Positions 34,801 through 48,823 are shown, counted from the first letter of the stretch. The stretch is DNA of 64,000 bases from Metaphire vulgaris (GCA_018105865.1 CM030862.1:13646374-13710373); one strand, 5' to 3'. Notes: generated by a model not told the origin, from the letters alone. Made by a program: numbers and translations.

Positions 34801-37800
34801 TCGACATGAAGTTTTCGGTCGCCCGAAAATTTTTCATGGACTATAGTCCAGGGTGTTTTTCATAGTCCAGGGTGTTTTTTCGAACTTTGAGCATTGTTAG
34901 AGAAACCGTCGATGTCTACAGGAATCTGGACCCGCATTTTGGATATCTATCAGATATCTGACTGCTTTAAAGGTTTGAAAATCTATCAAATGTATAGCCA
35001 CCATTATTATATTTTGCAATATATACACATTAATAGGGTGGAAAGTGACGGATTTTTCTAGTCCTCTGACATCAGTGGGAGGGTTCTTTTGTATATCTAT
35101 CAGATACCTGACTGCTTTAAAGGTTTGAAAATCTATCAAATGTATAGCCACCATTATTATATTTTGCAATATAGACACATTAATAGGGTGGAAAGTGACG
35201 GATTTTTCTACTCCACTGACATCACTGCAAGGTGTTTGAAGGTTCTAAATAGAAATTTGGGTGACATATCGACATGAATTTTTCGGTCGCCCGAAAATTT
35301 TCCATGGACTATAGTCCAGGGTTTTTTTTCGAAATTTGAGGGAAAATTTGTGGTGTCGTAGAGATTTCATATTTGCACCGATTGAAGCCCCGTCGATGTC
35401 TACAAATAATCCGGGCCCGCATTTTGGATATCTATCAGATATCTGACTGCTTTAAAGGTTTGAAAACTATCAAATGTATAGCCACCATTATTATATTTTG
35501 CAATATAGACATTAATAGGTGGAAAGTGACGGATTTTTCTACTCCACTGACATCACTGCACGGTGTTTGAAGGTTCTAAATAGAAATTTGGGTGAAATAA
35601 CGACATGAATTTTTGGGTCGCCCGAAAATTTTTCATGGACTATAGTCCAGGTTTTTTTTCGAACTTTGAGCGAAAACTTGTGGTGTCGTAGAGATTTCAT
35701 ATTTGCACCGATTGAAGCCCCGTCGATGTCTACAAATAATCTGGGCCCGCATTTTGGATATCTATCAGATATCTGACTGCTTTAAAGGTTTGAAAATCTA
35801 TCAAAATAGCCACCATTATTATATTTTGCAATTAACATTAATAGGGTGGAAAGTGACGGATTTTTCTACTCCACTGACATCAAAAGGTGTTTGAAGGTTC
35901 TAAATAGAAATTTGGGTGAAATATCGACATGAATTTTTCGGTCGCCCGAAAATTTTCCATGGATGTTTTCCAGGGTGTTTTTTCGAAATTTGAGCGAAAA
36001 TTTGTGGTGTCGTAGAGATTTCATATTTGCACCGATTGAAGCCCCGTCGATGTCTACAAGGGCATTTTGGATATCTATCAGATATCTGACTGCTTTAAAG
36101 GTTTGAAAATCTATCAAATGTATAGCCACCATTATTATATTTTTGCAATATAGACACATTAATAGGTGGAAAGTGACGGATTTTTCTACTCCACTGACAT
36201 CACTGCAAGGTGTTTGAAGGTTCTAAATAGAAATTTGGGTGAAATAACGACATGAATTTTTGGGTCGCCCGAAAATTTTTCATGGACTATAGTCCAGGGT
36301 GTTTTTTCGAACTTTGAGCGAAAATTTGTGGAGTCGTAGAGATTTCATATTTGCACCGATTGAAGCCCCGTCGATGTCTACAAGGAATCTGGACCCACAT
36401 TTTGGATCTCTATCAGATATCTGACTGCTTTAAAGGTTTGAAAATCTATCAAATGTATAGCCGCCATTATTATATTTTGCAATATAGACACATTAATAGG
36501 GTGGAAAGTGACGGATTTTTCTACTCCACTGACATCACTGCAAGGTGTTTGAAGATTCTAAAGCGAAATGTGAGCAATATATCGACATGAATTTTTGGGT
36601 CACCCGAAAATTTTTCATGGACTATAGTCCAGGGTGTTTTTTCGAAATTTGAGTGAAAATTTGTGATGTCTTAGAGATTTCATATTTGCACCGATTGAAG
36701 CCCCGTCGATGTCTACAAGGAATCTGGACCCACATTTTGGATCTCTATCAGATATCTGACTGCTTTAAAGGTTTGAAAATCTATCAAATGTATAGCCACC
36801 ATTATTATATTTTGCAATAGGCCTGTAGACACATTAATAGGGTGGAAAGTGACGGATTTTTCTAGTCCTCTGACATCAGTGGGAGGGTTCTTTTGGATAT
36901 CTATCAGATATCTGACTGCTTTAAAGGTTTGAAAATCTATAAAATGTATAGCCACCATTATTATATTTTGCAATATAGACACATTAATAGGGTGGAAAGT
37001 GACGGGTTTTTCTACTCCACTGACATCACTGCAAGGTGTTTGAAGGTTCTAAATAGAAATTTGGGTGAAATATCGACATAATGAAAATTTTTCATGGACT
37101 ATATAGTCCAGTGTTTTTTCGAAATTTGAGCGAAAATTTGTGGTGTCGTAGAGATTTCATATTTGCACCGATTGAAGCCCCGTCGATGTCTACAAGGAAT
37201 CTGGACCAGTGTTCCCTCTAAATTTTGTTGAGTGTGCTCGGAAAAGTATAGTGTCTGAGCGGCACACTTTCATGCCTGAGTGCCTGAATTGTTTCACAGA
37301 TGTCACCTAAGACAAAACACAACAAAATCAGTGTTTTTGAAACTCAACATCACTGCGGGCGGATGGAAATTGCTGCGCGACGTTTTCTTGTCATGTGCGC
37401 GGCCGCGCAGGCGCGCAGCTTAGAGGGAACATTGACTCTAGGTATACTTTTATAGAAAGTATCCATTGAGAAAAGTCATCAGAATTTTAACCCCAACCAC
37501 TGACTGATCATTCCGACACGAGCGTTTTCTGCGATTTCCTAATCAATTCTAAAATGCGTCATTTAGATGACAGCTGTCCATCAAAGACCACGCACTGGAC
37601 GAAATCTAAGTGCATTTCAGTTGATAACACTTCTCTGCAATGTCATATCCAATATCACACAGAGTTATTATCTAATGGCCAATGTAAGACCGACCTGAAA
37701 GGCTGCATAAGAGTCGCGTGTTTTCGGCGGAAATTTCGTCTTCAGACATTGGCATTGTTAGAGAAACCGGACAGCGAAACTTTCGCCTCTGGGGTTCAAT

Positions 37801-38374
37801 TGTGACAATTCGACTGACGTACGACTCACTGCCTAACACCTTTGATACGGCCGTCTGTGAAACAGGCTGAGCCTAAAGCAGACGAATTCAACACACAAAC
37901 AACAACACTATACACAATAAAACCAATTAACCAAAAATACCGATCAAGGCCAGAGTCACCAAAAGTGTAAGCCTGATCAAAAATATCCGGTCGTTTAGAC
38001 CTGAAAAAATGCCGCAGCAGAGCATCGCTAATAAAAGGCGTTTCACCTGAAGACCGACTTTTGTCTTTCTCCTGAAGGATTCTGGTGGAAAAGTGATCTT
38101 GACCTTTGGTGTCAAGGTCGCTGACAAGGAACCTTCGTCGGCAGAGAATTCTTCCTGTTTCAGGCGAATCCGTGAAACAAGAGTGAAAAAGTGCGGCAGA
38201 TCAACAGTGCAGATGCGCACTAGACCGCCGTTGCTCTGCGTCATCTTGTCTAATAAAGGACAACAAAGGCGGAGCAATGACTCATCTAACTGATCCAATG
38301 CATCAAAACCTTTGTTTCGTTTCATTATTATATTTTATTATTTTCCCTGTTTATTAAAATTTAATAATTTGCGC

Positions 38375-38408
<34 letters not shown>

Positions 38409-38867
38409 GTGATTTAAAGTGGTTTTAGGAGGCTGAGTAAGCCTGTGTGTAGCATCTGTCGGACAAATTCCTTCAGTTGCTTTGTCAATTATATTGGATG
38501 TCGTGCAACTAGCAGCACCTGTTATTTGAGCCTTCTCACCTGAGAGCAGAGAATTCTTCAGAACCGGTTCCAACTGATCGAGGGAAGGTGACAGGTGCTC
38601 AGACCATGACCTTCCGTTGTCGCTTCTCAGAATTACGATTTCTCTTTCGTCGTTTTGAAGCGACGCAAAATGCGGAACTTCAAATATCACGGGACTGCAA
38701 GAAAGACTTCAGACGCTCATGCAGCTCAAGAAAATGGCAATAGCGTTTCACGTATTACAATGCAAAGTCTAAATATTCGCCCTCTGATTAAAGCAAAAAC
38801 AGAAGACCTGCCTCTTCTTCTTCTTCTTCTTCTTCCTATTCTTCTTCTTCTTCTTCTTCTTCTTCTT

Positions 38868-38898
<31 letters not shown>

Positions 38899-41800
38899 AG
38901 CATCGACACTTTTTCACGAAAGTATGAATAGAAAAATTGCAGAAAGTAAACCAAAACACAGAATGTATATCTAAAAACAAAAACTGTAATTTGCTTTTTT
39001 TAAACAGAAGCAGAACCTATACCCGAGGAATTTCGCTCCTGCGGGTGCCGTCTCAAGAGCTCTGCACGCAAGACCCTCTCCCTCCCTCAGAAGAGGAGGA
39101 AATGGAAGTTTCTCCTTCCTGATCAGCCTGCATCTTATTCCAGTGGGATTCGGGATTTGACTCGGTGGCAACAGGACCCTGACGCCCGAGTGCCTGCAGC
39201 CGATCATCTCGCCTCCACGAGCATCGGTCAGGAAGCTCGACCAGAAACTGAAAGGGGTTTTTAAAAAGCATTAAACAGGTCTCGAATTCTGCGCTAATCA
39301 GACATTCGTTAATTAATTTAGGTCTATCTGAACTAAACACATCGAGCGCTTCAGAGAAGATCAGAAATTCCTTCCCATTTTCTATGCATTAATAATTAAT
39401 AGGCGGCATCACTGCAATGAAAACCAAGCGAGAATTCTAAGGAATACAGATTCAAACTGAAATGAATTCTTAGAAATCCGCCGTTTACTGTCCACCAACT
39501 AACTCTGTTACCTTAGTGATGGAGAACCGGGAAGAAGAAGAGGACTGCTCTGAGTGTGAGACAGGCGAGAGTCTCGATCGAAAGTCTTCGATGGAGAAAC
39601 AGAGGAAGAGCCGAACTCAGGCTGTGGTTTCTGCTCAATCAACACACACAGACACATTTTCATTCAAACACCAAAGCTGGAAACCACTAGAAATCTAAAA
39701 GTTATTCTCTAACACTCACAGACATGGGCCCCCGCACATTGGTGCAAGAGGGGGCACTCGCCCCTCCTGGAAAATAAAAATGTCAATATTTCCTAATGAA
39801 ATTTGAAAACCTTGCTAAAATATTAACCGTGACCATTGTGTTAAGAAGTGTTTTGCCCCCTCTTGGAAAAATTTATATGGCATAGCCGTGACTCCAGATT
39901 CCTTGTAGACATCGACGGGGCTTCAATCGGTGCAAATATGAAATCTCTACGACACCACAAATTTTCCCTCAAATTTCGAAAAAAACCCTGGACTATAGTC
40001 CATGAAAATTTTTCGGGCGACCCAAAAATTCATGTCGATATTTCACCAAAATTACTATTTAGAACCTTCAAACACCTTGCAGTGATGTCAGTGGAGTAGA
40101 AAAATCCATTACTTTCCACCCTATTAATGTGTCTATATTGCAAAATATAATAATGGTGGCTAAACATTTTATAGATTTTTGAAACCTTTAAAGCAGTCAG
40201 ATATCTGATAGATATCCAAAATGCGGGTCCAGATTTCTTGTAGACATCGACGGGGCTTCAATCGGTGCAAATATGAAATCTCTACGACACCACAAATTTT
40301 CGCTCAAATTTCGAAAAAATACCCTGGACTATATATAGTCCATGAAAAATTTTCGGGCGACCCAAAAATTCATGTCGATATAATGCTCACATTTCGCTTT
40401 AGAACCCTCTAGTGACCCCCACTGATGTCAGAGGACTAGAAAAATCCGTCACTTTCCACCCTATTAATGTGTCTATAGGCCTATTGCAAAATATAATAAT
40501 GGTGGCTAAACATTTTATAGATTTTCAAACCTTTAAATCAGTCAGATATCTGATAGATATCCAAAATGCGGGTCCAGATTCCTTGTAGACATCGACGGGG
40601 CTTCAATCGGTGCAAATATGAAATCTCTACGACACCACAAATTTTCCCTCAAATTTCGAAAAAAACCCTGGAAAACCCATGAAAAATTTTCGGGCGACCC
40701 AAAAATTCATGTCGATATTTCACCCAAATTTCTATTTAGAACCTTCAAACACCTTGCAGTGATGTCAGTGGAGTAGAAAAACCCATTACTTTCCACCCTA
40801 TTAATGTGTCTATATTGCAAAATATAATAATGGTGGCTAAACATTTTATAGATTTTCAAACCTTTAAAGCAGTCAGATATCTGATAGATATCCAAAATGC
40901 GGGTCCAGAATGCCCATGACCATCATGTTTTGCCCCTCCTGGAAAAATTTCTGTGGGCGCCCATGCTCTCAGATAATCATATTTTCATTTCAGCAACTTA
41001 TGACGCAGCGATTATCAACCGCCATCAGTCAAAAGTCTTGACCTCAAAAGTTAAATGGTCATCTTCAAAAGAAACAACAAGAACGGAAGATGGATAAAAT
41101 TCAGAAAAATTGACACCATAAAACCGATTTTCACGTAAAATGCACAGCTGACGCGCAATGCAGCTCCGAGCAATCCAATGCCTAATTCGAAATGACTCTC
41201 GTGAAATCGCAAAGTCCATCATCCACTCTTTGGACGTCGTCTCACCTTTGAAGCAGGCGCCTTCAATCCATCATTTTCGTCTTTGATGTATCTCATCGCT
41301 TCCCGAACAGTCGAAAACTCTTCCAGAGCGGAGGAGGAGGCTGTCGACGACGACGGAGTCTTCCGCTGCACTGACCTTCCCTGCTCCGTCGCTGCTCTGT
41401 GCTCGCACAGGAGCTGAACGACGTCTCCATGTCCGGCTCTCGATGCAAAATCCGACGGAAGAAGCTCGTCGGAGGTGACGACGGCGTGAGGGGAGGCTCC
41501 GTGTTGAAGAAGGAGAGCAACGTCTCCGCTGTTGCCCAGTTCAGATGCAACACGCAACGCAGTCCGTTGCTCCTGAGTAATTAAAGACGAGCAAAAGATG
41601 AAAAGACAAAATATACGCACGAAGGCAATCCTATATCAACTCATTATATTCCATCAACTGTCCCAAATGCAACTATTATATATAGGAACAGTAGAACAGA
41701 CGGACCATTTGTAACCGACCGTCGTTGCTGCATCCACTTCGGCTCCCTTCTGCAAAAGCACTTCGATTGCCTCTGTTCTGTTGGCGAGCGCCGCGAGGTA

Positions 41801-44355
41801 GACAGGCGCCATGCCTCCACCTGTTGGAGCGTTTAGATCGGCGCCGTTCTGAATCAATGACGTCAGAATGTCGGTGTGACCCATAAAGGCAGCGACGTGA
41901 AGCGGCAAAATGCCCATCTGAGACCAACATCAGAAAAAGTTCTTTCAGTATTTGTGCGCTGTTAATCTAATCTTATTTTACACGAGCATGTCTCTAATTA
42001 ATATTCACAGATTTTGCCCCTTTTCTTTCTTGCAGAGCTGAGCTATCCTTTAAATGAGATTGCAACAATAATCACGCTCTCTCTTGTAGACTGGGCAATC
42101 TTTCTAGAAAGCAAAGTGGAGCCTGACTACCATAGTCGTAGCCATGGGAGGGCCCGGGGTCCCCCCCATTCGGTTCGGGACCGGTCGTCAGATTCGTCCA
42201 AAAACCGGTGATTGTGTGGGAAGAGGGGATAGAATTAGATGGAGGAAAACGAAAACGCAAGAGAGAGGAGAAAAGCAGAGTTTAAAGCGTTTTCGAACTG
42301 TTTTGTTCGTTAAGACATTTGGGCCGAAAAATGTGGATGTGGTGCCCCCCCCCCTATTCTGAAGTCCTTGATACGCCACTGCTGACTACTCCCATTACCA
42401 ATCATTCGGCAAAGGTGATAAGTAAAATTGCTGGATAGAGTTGCTTCAGTGTGACTGAAAGATTAAACATGTATTTTCTTTGTCAGATACGGAATATGAG
42501 GATGGACTGACATTGGACGCCTGGTTGATCGCTGCCTCGTAGTGAAGAAGCTGTCTGACCAATTCCTCGTGGTTCCTTTTGCATGCAATGTGCAACGGAG
42601 AAAATCCATTCTGTTTCAAAAGTACAAGAATCAACGGAGTCTTTACAATCAAAAGCACCATTAACCGTCAATATATATGAACGCGCATTCTGTTCTTTCA
42701 AAGAAGAGATTAAAATGCAAAGCGCCTATTAACGTCTATTAATATACAGGATCTCCATAAAAGGTAAAAATTACTGTCGCATTTAATATAATGTTCAGAA
42801 AAGCGATTTCAAAATAGACAGATGCTGAATGGATCGCCGATGTGCATCTCACACCTTTGCCTTTGCGTTGACGTCACAGCCGGCATCCAACAGAATCTGC
42901 GCTGATCTGAGATTTCCACAGTGGGCTGCCACGTGCAGAGGGGTCAACTTATCCTGAAATATTTGCATCACCCTTAGATTTTGGCTCAGCAACATTCGCT
43001 CAGACAGCTGCGTCCATTAACAGAGGACCCTCAAACAGGAGAACAAAAGTCATCGATGACCTTTCGATGAAATTCATTTGTCTCGTCGTTAAAGAGAGGG
43101 ATCGAAACTTTCCCTCTTTAAGAAACATTCATAGACTTCGGATGAGCAAAAAATACCACAAGAAATCTTGGAAAGAACTTTCCCCGTAAAGGATAAAGAC
43201 AAGATCAATCTAAGCCTATGAAAAATCCTTTATTTTTGAAGTCACCGCACAATGACAGGAGAAGATAGTTTTCTATCAACTTTAGTATTACACAAGAAGC
43301 TGCAATATTTACACAAAGAATATTGTCACATTACAAGCGACAGTAATGACAGCAGCAATAAAGCAAAAACCACGCAAAAACGCTTGATCGATGAATGCTT
43401 CATCTAGAGAGGTCCATTAGGCATGGACTGATGATATATTTAGAGACGCCTACTTCAGAGGAATCGTCGATAGGAGCGTTGTACTGGAGCAGTTGTCGAG
43501 TGCAGTTCAGTTGGTTGCCTTGTAGAGCCATGTGCAGCGGAGTGAGTCCGGTCTTTGTCTTTAGCGCCAGTAGAGCGCCCCTTCTGACGAGGGCATCGAC
43601 GGCCTGTTCGTGCCCATTCACGGAAGCACAGTGCAGACCGGTCAGACCCTCCTTTTCATCGGAAACACACAGTTACGGTAACAGCATCGTAATGCAATAA
43701 GGAACTTCAGTGGCGTAACCAGGATTCCACATTGGGAGGGGGTCACTTCGACATTTTTCAACCCAAAAGTCTTGACGAGCACAAAGGTAGTCGTCTCAAA
43801 CGCTTTAAAGTCTGCTGTCTGGTGCGCTTTCCTCGATCTAATAGTACCCCTAACTCCCTCCCCCGACCTGTCCCGATCCAAATAGGGGCGAGCCCCCCGT
43901 GCCCCTCCCGTGGCTACGCCAAAGAGGGACTTATATAGCGCCTCTTTTATTTCTACTCAGAGTAGCTCCTGGCTTAAGAAGGGAGATGATTGCAACAGTA
44001 GGCCTATATTGATTGATGGGTGAAATATGTTGATGCTATTATAATTCAATCAATACCTTCATATTATCCTCTAAATATTATTGTGTTTTTTAGTTTTGTT
44101 GTGCAAATTTCTACGGCATTCTCTGCACACGTGCTATGCGCTCACATAAGACCGTGCTTAGCAAGTATACAGTATATAGGGCTACGCGTTGTATAGGCTC
44201 TCTGCTTCTGCGCTTAGAACTCATCTGTGTACAAATAAAGAGCAGTGAATAGGAAAAAATTACTTCGATGATAGATTGACAACTGAAGTGGATTCACCTG
44301 TTAAGCAATAAACAGCACAAGACATCTAAGGCCTAAGGAGACAGACGCCGCTCTC

Positions 44356-44399
<44 letters not shown>

Positions 44400-46988
44400 C
44401 TCGAGTAAAACGTCTTTTCCGTGCATTGAACAAACAGTCAACAATGAAACCAAGGCATCCACACAGATTATAACGCTCATGATTTTAATTTCACATAAGA
44501 TGATGGCGCGCTATTATAGACTGCTACAAAGTTTGCAATCATTTTACGAGAATCTAATCAGATATAAACGCTCAGCAGTCGAACTTTTTATGGACCTTAG
44601 TGGCAGCATCACTGTCTCTGGTATAGGCTAGATGGCGCTTTTCCTATAGGTCGGCCTAGGTCGTTGGGTTAATCTGCCTTACCGTCGTCTGGCTGTTTGG
44701 GTCGGCGCCGTGGCTTAGAAGCAGGTCGACCAACGCACTGTGACCTTCCTTACAACAGACGTGAAGTGCAGTTATGTCATTCTGCCAAACGCAAACATAA
44801 TTATTCCACTGAAAATTCTATTCAAAGAAATCGCAAATCTGTAAGTGACACGCAACATGTCTTCACTCCACCCACTAGAAGAAAAAATTAACATTTTAAA
44901 TGACCTGATATTATGCTAACGGAAATACGTCTTTTAGTTTAGAATAACGTTTAGAGTGACGACACCTTTGCCTTGAAGTTGACATCCGCACCTTTCTCGA
45001 TCAGCAATTGACCAATGTCGACGCTACCGTAACGCGCCGCGATATGCAACGCCGTTAAACCACTCTAAAAACCAGACGGAGTTTCAATAGACGCCGTTAA
45101 CAGATATACAATATACCCAACAATGAACAAATCTACCATTCAGCATTCTTCAATATATTTAGGAATTAATTGCTTTTATTATGCATTATTTTCTTTGTAA
45201 TTTAAATACACGACCCAGATTGAATTTTCCATCTTGAGCAAGTACAGCATACAACCCTCACTCATCTTTTTTTATACAATCAATATGAATATATGTACTT
45301 TCTCTGGTTACTTTCATCCAATTAACTAAACCACTTCCTACTTGATCCCTATATAACTCCTAATTTCCATCTTTTATATGTCATGTAATTATAAACTTTG
45401 AGGTTGGCCAATTTTACGGGACACAAATCCCTTAGGCCAACCCTTTTTTCTCAACGACTGATTTCTGTACTCTTTATGTCTGTGAATTATAGTGTTGACT
45501 GTATAAACATATATAATACTTTTTTCTATAAGACCTAGATCTATTTTATATTTTCATTAATTAATATTATTACTAGATTATTAGATTTTTTGTCATTTGC
45601 ACAAATTTTATGTTGGAATAATAATTTGTCAACATATTTCTGTTCAAGAATAGACAGTTATTCATGGTTTATATACTGTAGTTAAGCTGTCTATTCTTGA
45701 AATGTTGAGAAAATAAATTTGATTGATTGAAATCTGCCTCAATCATCCACGTACTTAACGAACCATATTTATAGCATCCTCACAGCAGAGGCAGGCGATG
45801 GGCGAGCACACGCAAGCCAATCCGTTGCATGGTCTATCCGTTGTTCACTACATCCAATGGCGTAGCGAGGCAAAGTGCCGCCTTTCGCGGCGAAAAAACA
45901 CACAACTTCCGAAAAATCTAAAATCTTGGCAAGCAAAAAAAGGTCGTCGCATTTTTAATCTTCATTAAACCCGAAGAATTCCGCCCTGACACAATGGTCG
46001 GTGCCTCCCCTTCATTCAACATCAGAAAAATCTTGGAAAAAGGGATCGCCGTCTATGTCCGCCCCTATATACAAAACCCTAACCCTAACCCCTACCCAAA
46101 TATCCGATTTTGGCGCCCCTCACCTCGGCGCCCGGGGACACGTGTATCCCCTGCCCCCTACTAGATCCGCCTCTGATTACATCACAGACCGGCCATATGC
46201 GTGTCAATTGTCAATGCTAACAGTCGATGGTCTGTTGACGTCATATCCGTTCTCCAGAAGGAAGTTCGCCAATCGAACGTCGTTGTTTTTGGCGGCGAAA
46301 TGGAGCGACGGAAGAGACGCTTTGTTCGAAGGATCATTTTCCACAAGACTCTCCACGACCTTTCCATTGCCCTGCTGCAAGGCAATGTCCAGAGGGACGA
46401 AGAAATCCTAAAGAAGCAGAAAATACACGCCCATGTACATTTGCATGTCCTCGCCAAATCGTTCCCGAGGGACCCTGCAGGCGCATATAAAAATTGTACG
46501 GAAATATAACAGAATAACGCCGTTTGAAAACTAAACTGTTATGTATCATCGAAGTAGTTCTTCTTATTATAATAATAAATATAAATATATTAAATATAAT
46601 AAATAGAAATATAATTTAGTAAATTAGTTAATTATTAGCGATGCTTTTCTTACGTCAGTTTTGAGGGCTGCGTTGGCGCCATGATCCAACAAGAACTTAA
46701 CCAGCTCCAAGTGATTTTCTTGCGCTGCGATGTACAAAGGCGTAAATCCATTCTGAAAATATCAGAACAATTTTATAAGAATGATTCCCATAACTAAATC
46801 AATTTAATGACACTATCTCATATGCATGGCCGCAGTTTCTTTAGACATTCATCTGCTAGAAAAACATAACACAATTTTATAGGACTATTACATTTCCACG
46901 AGACTAATCGTCCTTTCACGAAACATGAATATGGTCAAGTGAGTACATGTAACAAGAAGCGAGTTTCTCGCCGTCTTCAGCTATTTAC

Positions 46989-47057
<69 letters not shown>

Positions 47058-48781
47058 AGTCTGACCTCTGACTGAGCGTTAATGTTCGCCTTGTTTTCCA
47101 GAAGGATTCTGACGCCATCCAATTGGCCTCCGACACACGCCATGTGCAGCGCTCCATTGCCTCTCTGCATTGCAACATCAACATCATCATCAACATCATC
47201 ATCAACGTCATCATCATCATCATCATCATCATCATCAACTGCTCTGTGAGTGAGGTGAAGCAGCGCAAACCATTTAAAACTGCCCCATTATAACTATACA
47301 GAGTGGCGCAAAAAACGGACTATAGTCACATTTAGGTTTGCATTTAATATAGTCCGGTTTTTTGCGCCACCCTGTAGCATATGCTCCACGATCGTCTTCT
47401 TTACGACGTAGATTTCTGGACGAAAGTTCCGAGAAATTAGAAATAATTATTAACAGAATACTCAGTCCGTTCTACAAGAATTAACAATGACGACTCCTGA
47501 AAATGATCTTATGCACGGACAGAATAGTCTCTCAGCCATGGCGTCTCTTCCTTTCCAGCTAAATACAAAGAGATTCTTTGCAATCAATCATTCTTTCTTC
47601 TTCTTCTTCTCTTTTCTGTTTTAAAATAAAAGCAATGGGCGTCTGTATACCGTAGACGACGACGGCGCTCTCTTCCCCTTGACCCCCCGCCCCCGCCCCC
47701 GCATAGACCGCGTCTTCCGCGTCTGGTCCGACGCCAGCGCTTTTTCCAGGTGCGTGACGGTGGACAACGCAAATCCAACATCCCATTTATTTTTATTCTC
47801 CGTTGTGTGAACGCCTGTATTTGCACAACTGTTTGGTCTGAATGAGAATTTCCAGGATAAAGTCAAAACACCAATAAAAATCATTCTTAACTAACGCCGC
47901 CGTCTCAGTCCAACTATGCATGCAGAAGCATAAAATACGACTCTGCACGGACAGTTACAAACAATTGTATTGAAAGCAAACGGACGGACACACACGGATA
48001 CACTAAGAGACAAACAGACAAACAGACGCTTATTTACAGCTGCTGTTGCGTCATTTTAACTGGAACTCAAGAGAGAGAGAGATTTTTAAAACTTCATTAG
48101 AGAGACAAAAATTGTGACTAGCGAAACATCCAGTGCTACGCTGTGGAAGAACGCAATCACCGCAGAGAGTCAGAGAGTGGTTGTGGTTAAGTTTCGAAGC
48201 AAAACAGTAAACCACGGAGGTCCGTTCCACATTCACTCAACGACAGAAAACAATTAGCAGAGTACTACACGATAGTAGCACTTTGAAAAGGCAGTATTCT
48301 AACGTCACCTGCACAAGCCCTGGTCTTTGTACGCATGCAAGCGCTTGAGCAAGACGCCGCAATCGCTTCATTTTTACCACTTTAGTCACTTAAGCCGTTC
48401 ACGACACGAAACGCGGAGAGAGAGAGAGTTCATCGGGCGATTAGATAAGCAACAAATCAACAAAAGCACAAAATACAGAACGAAGAGAAACTAAGACGAT
48501 GCATCTCGACAGAGATAAGGAACGAAAAGACGCTTAAACTACGCTCCTCTCTCTAAATACGCGTTCATAAGACAGGAATTTCAGGTGGAAAAAAACTGAA
48601 GACAAAAACTGCGGCAAACTAAGGCTTCCGCAAAATGTCCAAGATAAGCGAAAACAGTAATTATCAACGACGACCCTGGATGATTGAGGACCGAGGAGCC
48701 CTGTTTGGCTCCTCAGTGTATCTGCGTTGAATAATAGACAACAAACAACAAATGCCAAAGTTAATATTAACGAATAGAAGC

Positions 48782-48823
<42 letters not shown>

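Larger units (their letters stand above)
29551..37206 (+). repeat. intronic satellite array, about 340-bp monomers with a shorter 165-bp variant
   Basis: The monomer starts ttttggatatctatcagata and includes the palindromes gatatctatcagatatc and ggactatagtcc. It ends with ccgtcgatgtctacaaggaa. The spacing between the copies starting near 33776 and 34115 is 339 bp. A shorter variant replaces the second half by agtcctctgacatcagtggg and runs straight into the next monomer (junctions near 31565, 32635, 33442, 34622, 35092 and 36892). Two transposons interrupt the array (30134-31413 and 31700-32489). It fills the ankyrin intron between exons 37695-37854 and 29392-29488. Confidence 0.95.

Noticed and set aside
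29556..37081. Repeated open frames of 60-90 codons across the satellite, all with similar translations
   Set aside because: They follow from the DNA identity of the monomers. Both strands are equally open and no start or splice context is conserved, so they are not genes.
38655..38980. Poly-Leu, poly-Arg and poly-Lys open frames
   Set aside because: Products of the (TTC)n repeat within an ankyrin intron.
29551..40908. CRISPR array
   Set aside because: Animal satellite with long monomers and no short spacer-repeat pattern.
46075..46098. True telomere or chromosome end
   Set aside because: Only two to three CCCTAA units inside a MITE, with normal gene sequence on both sides.
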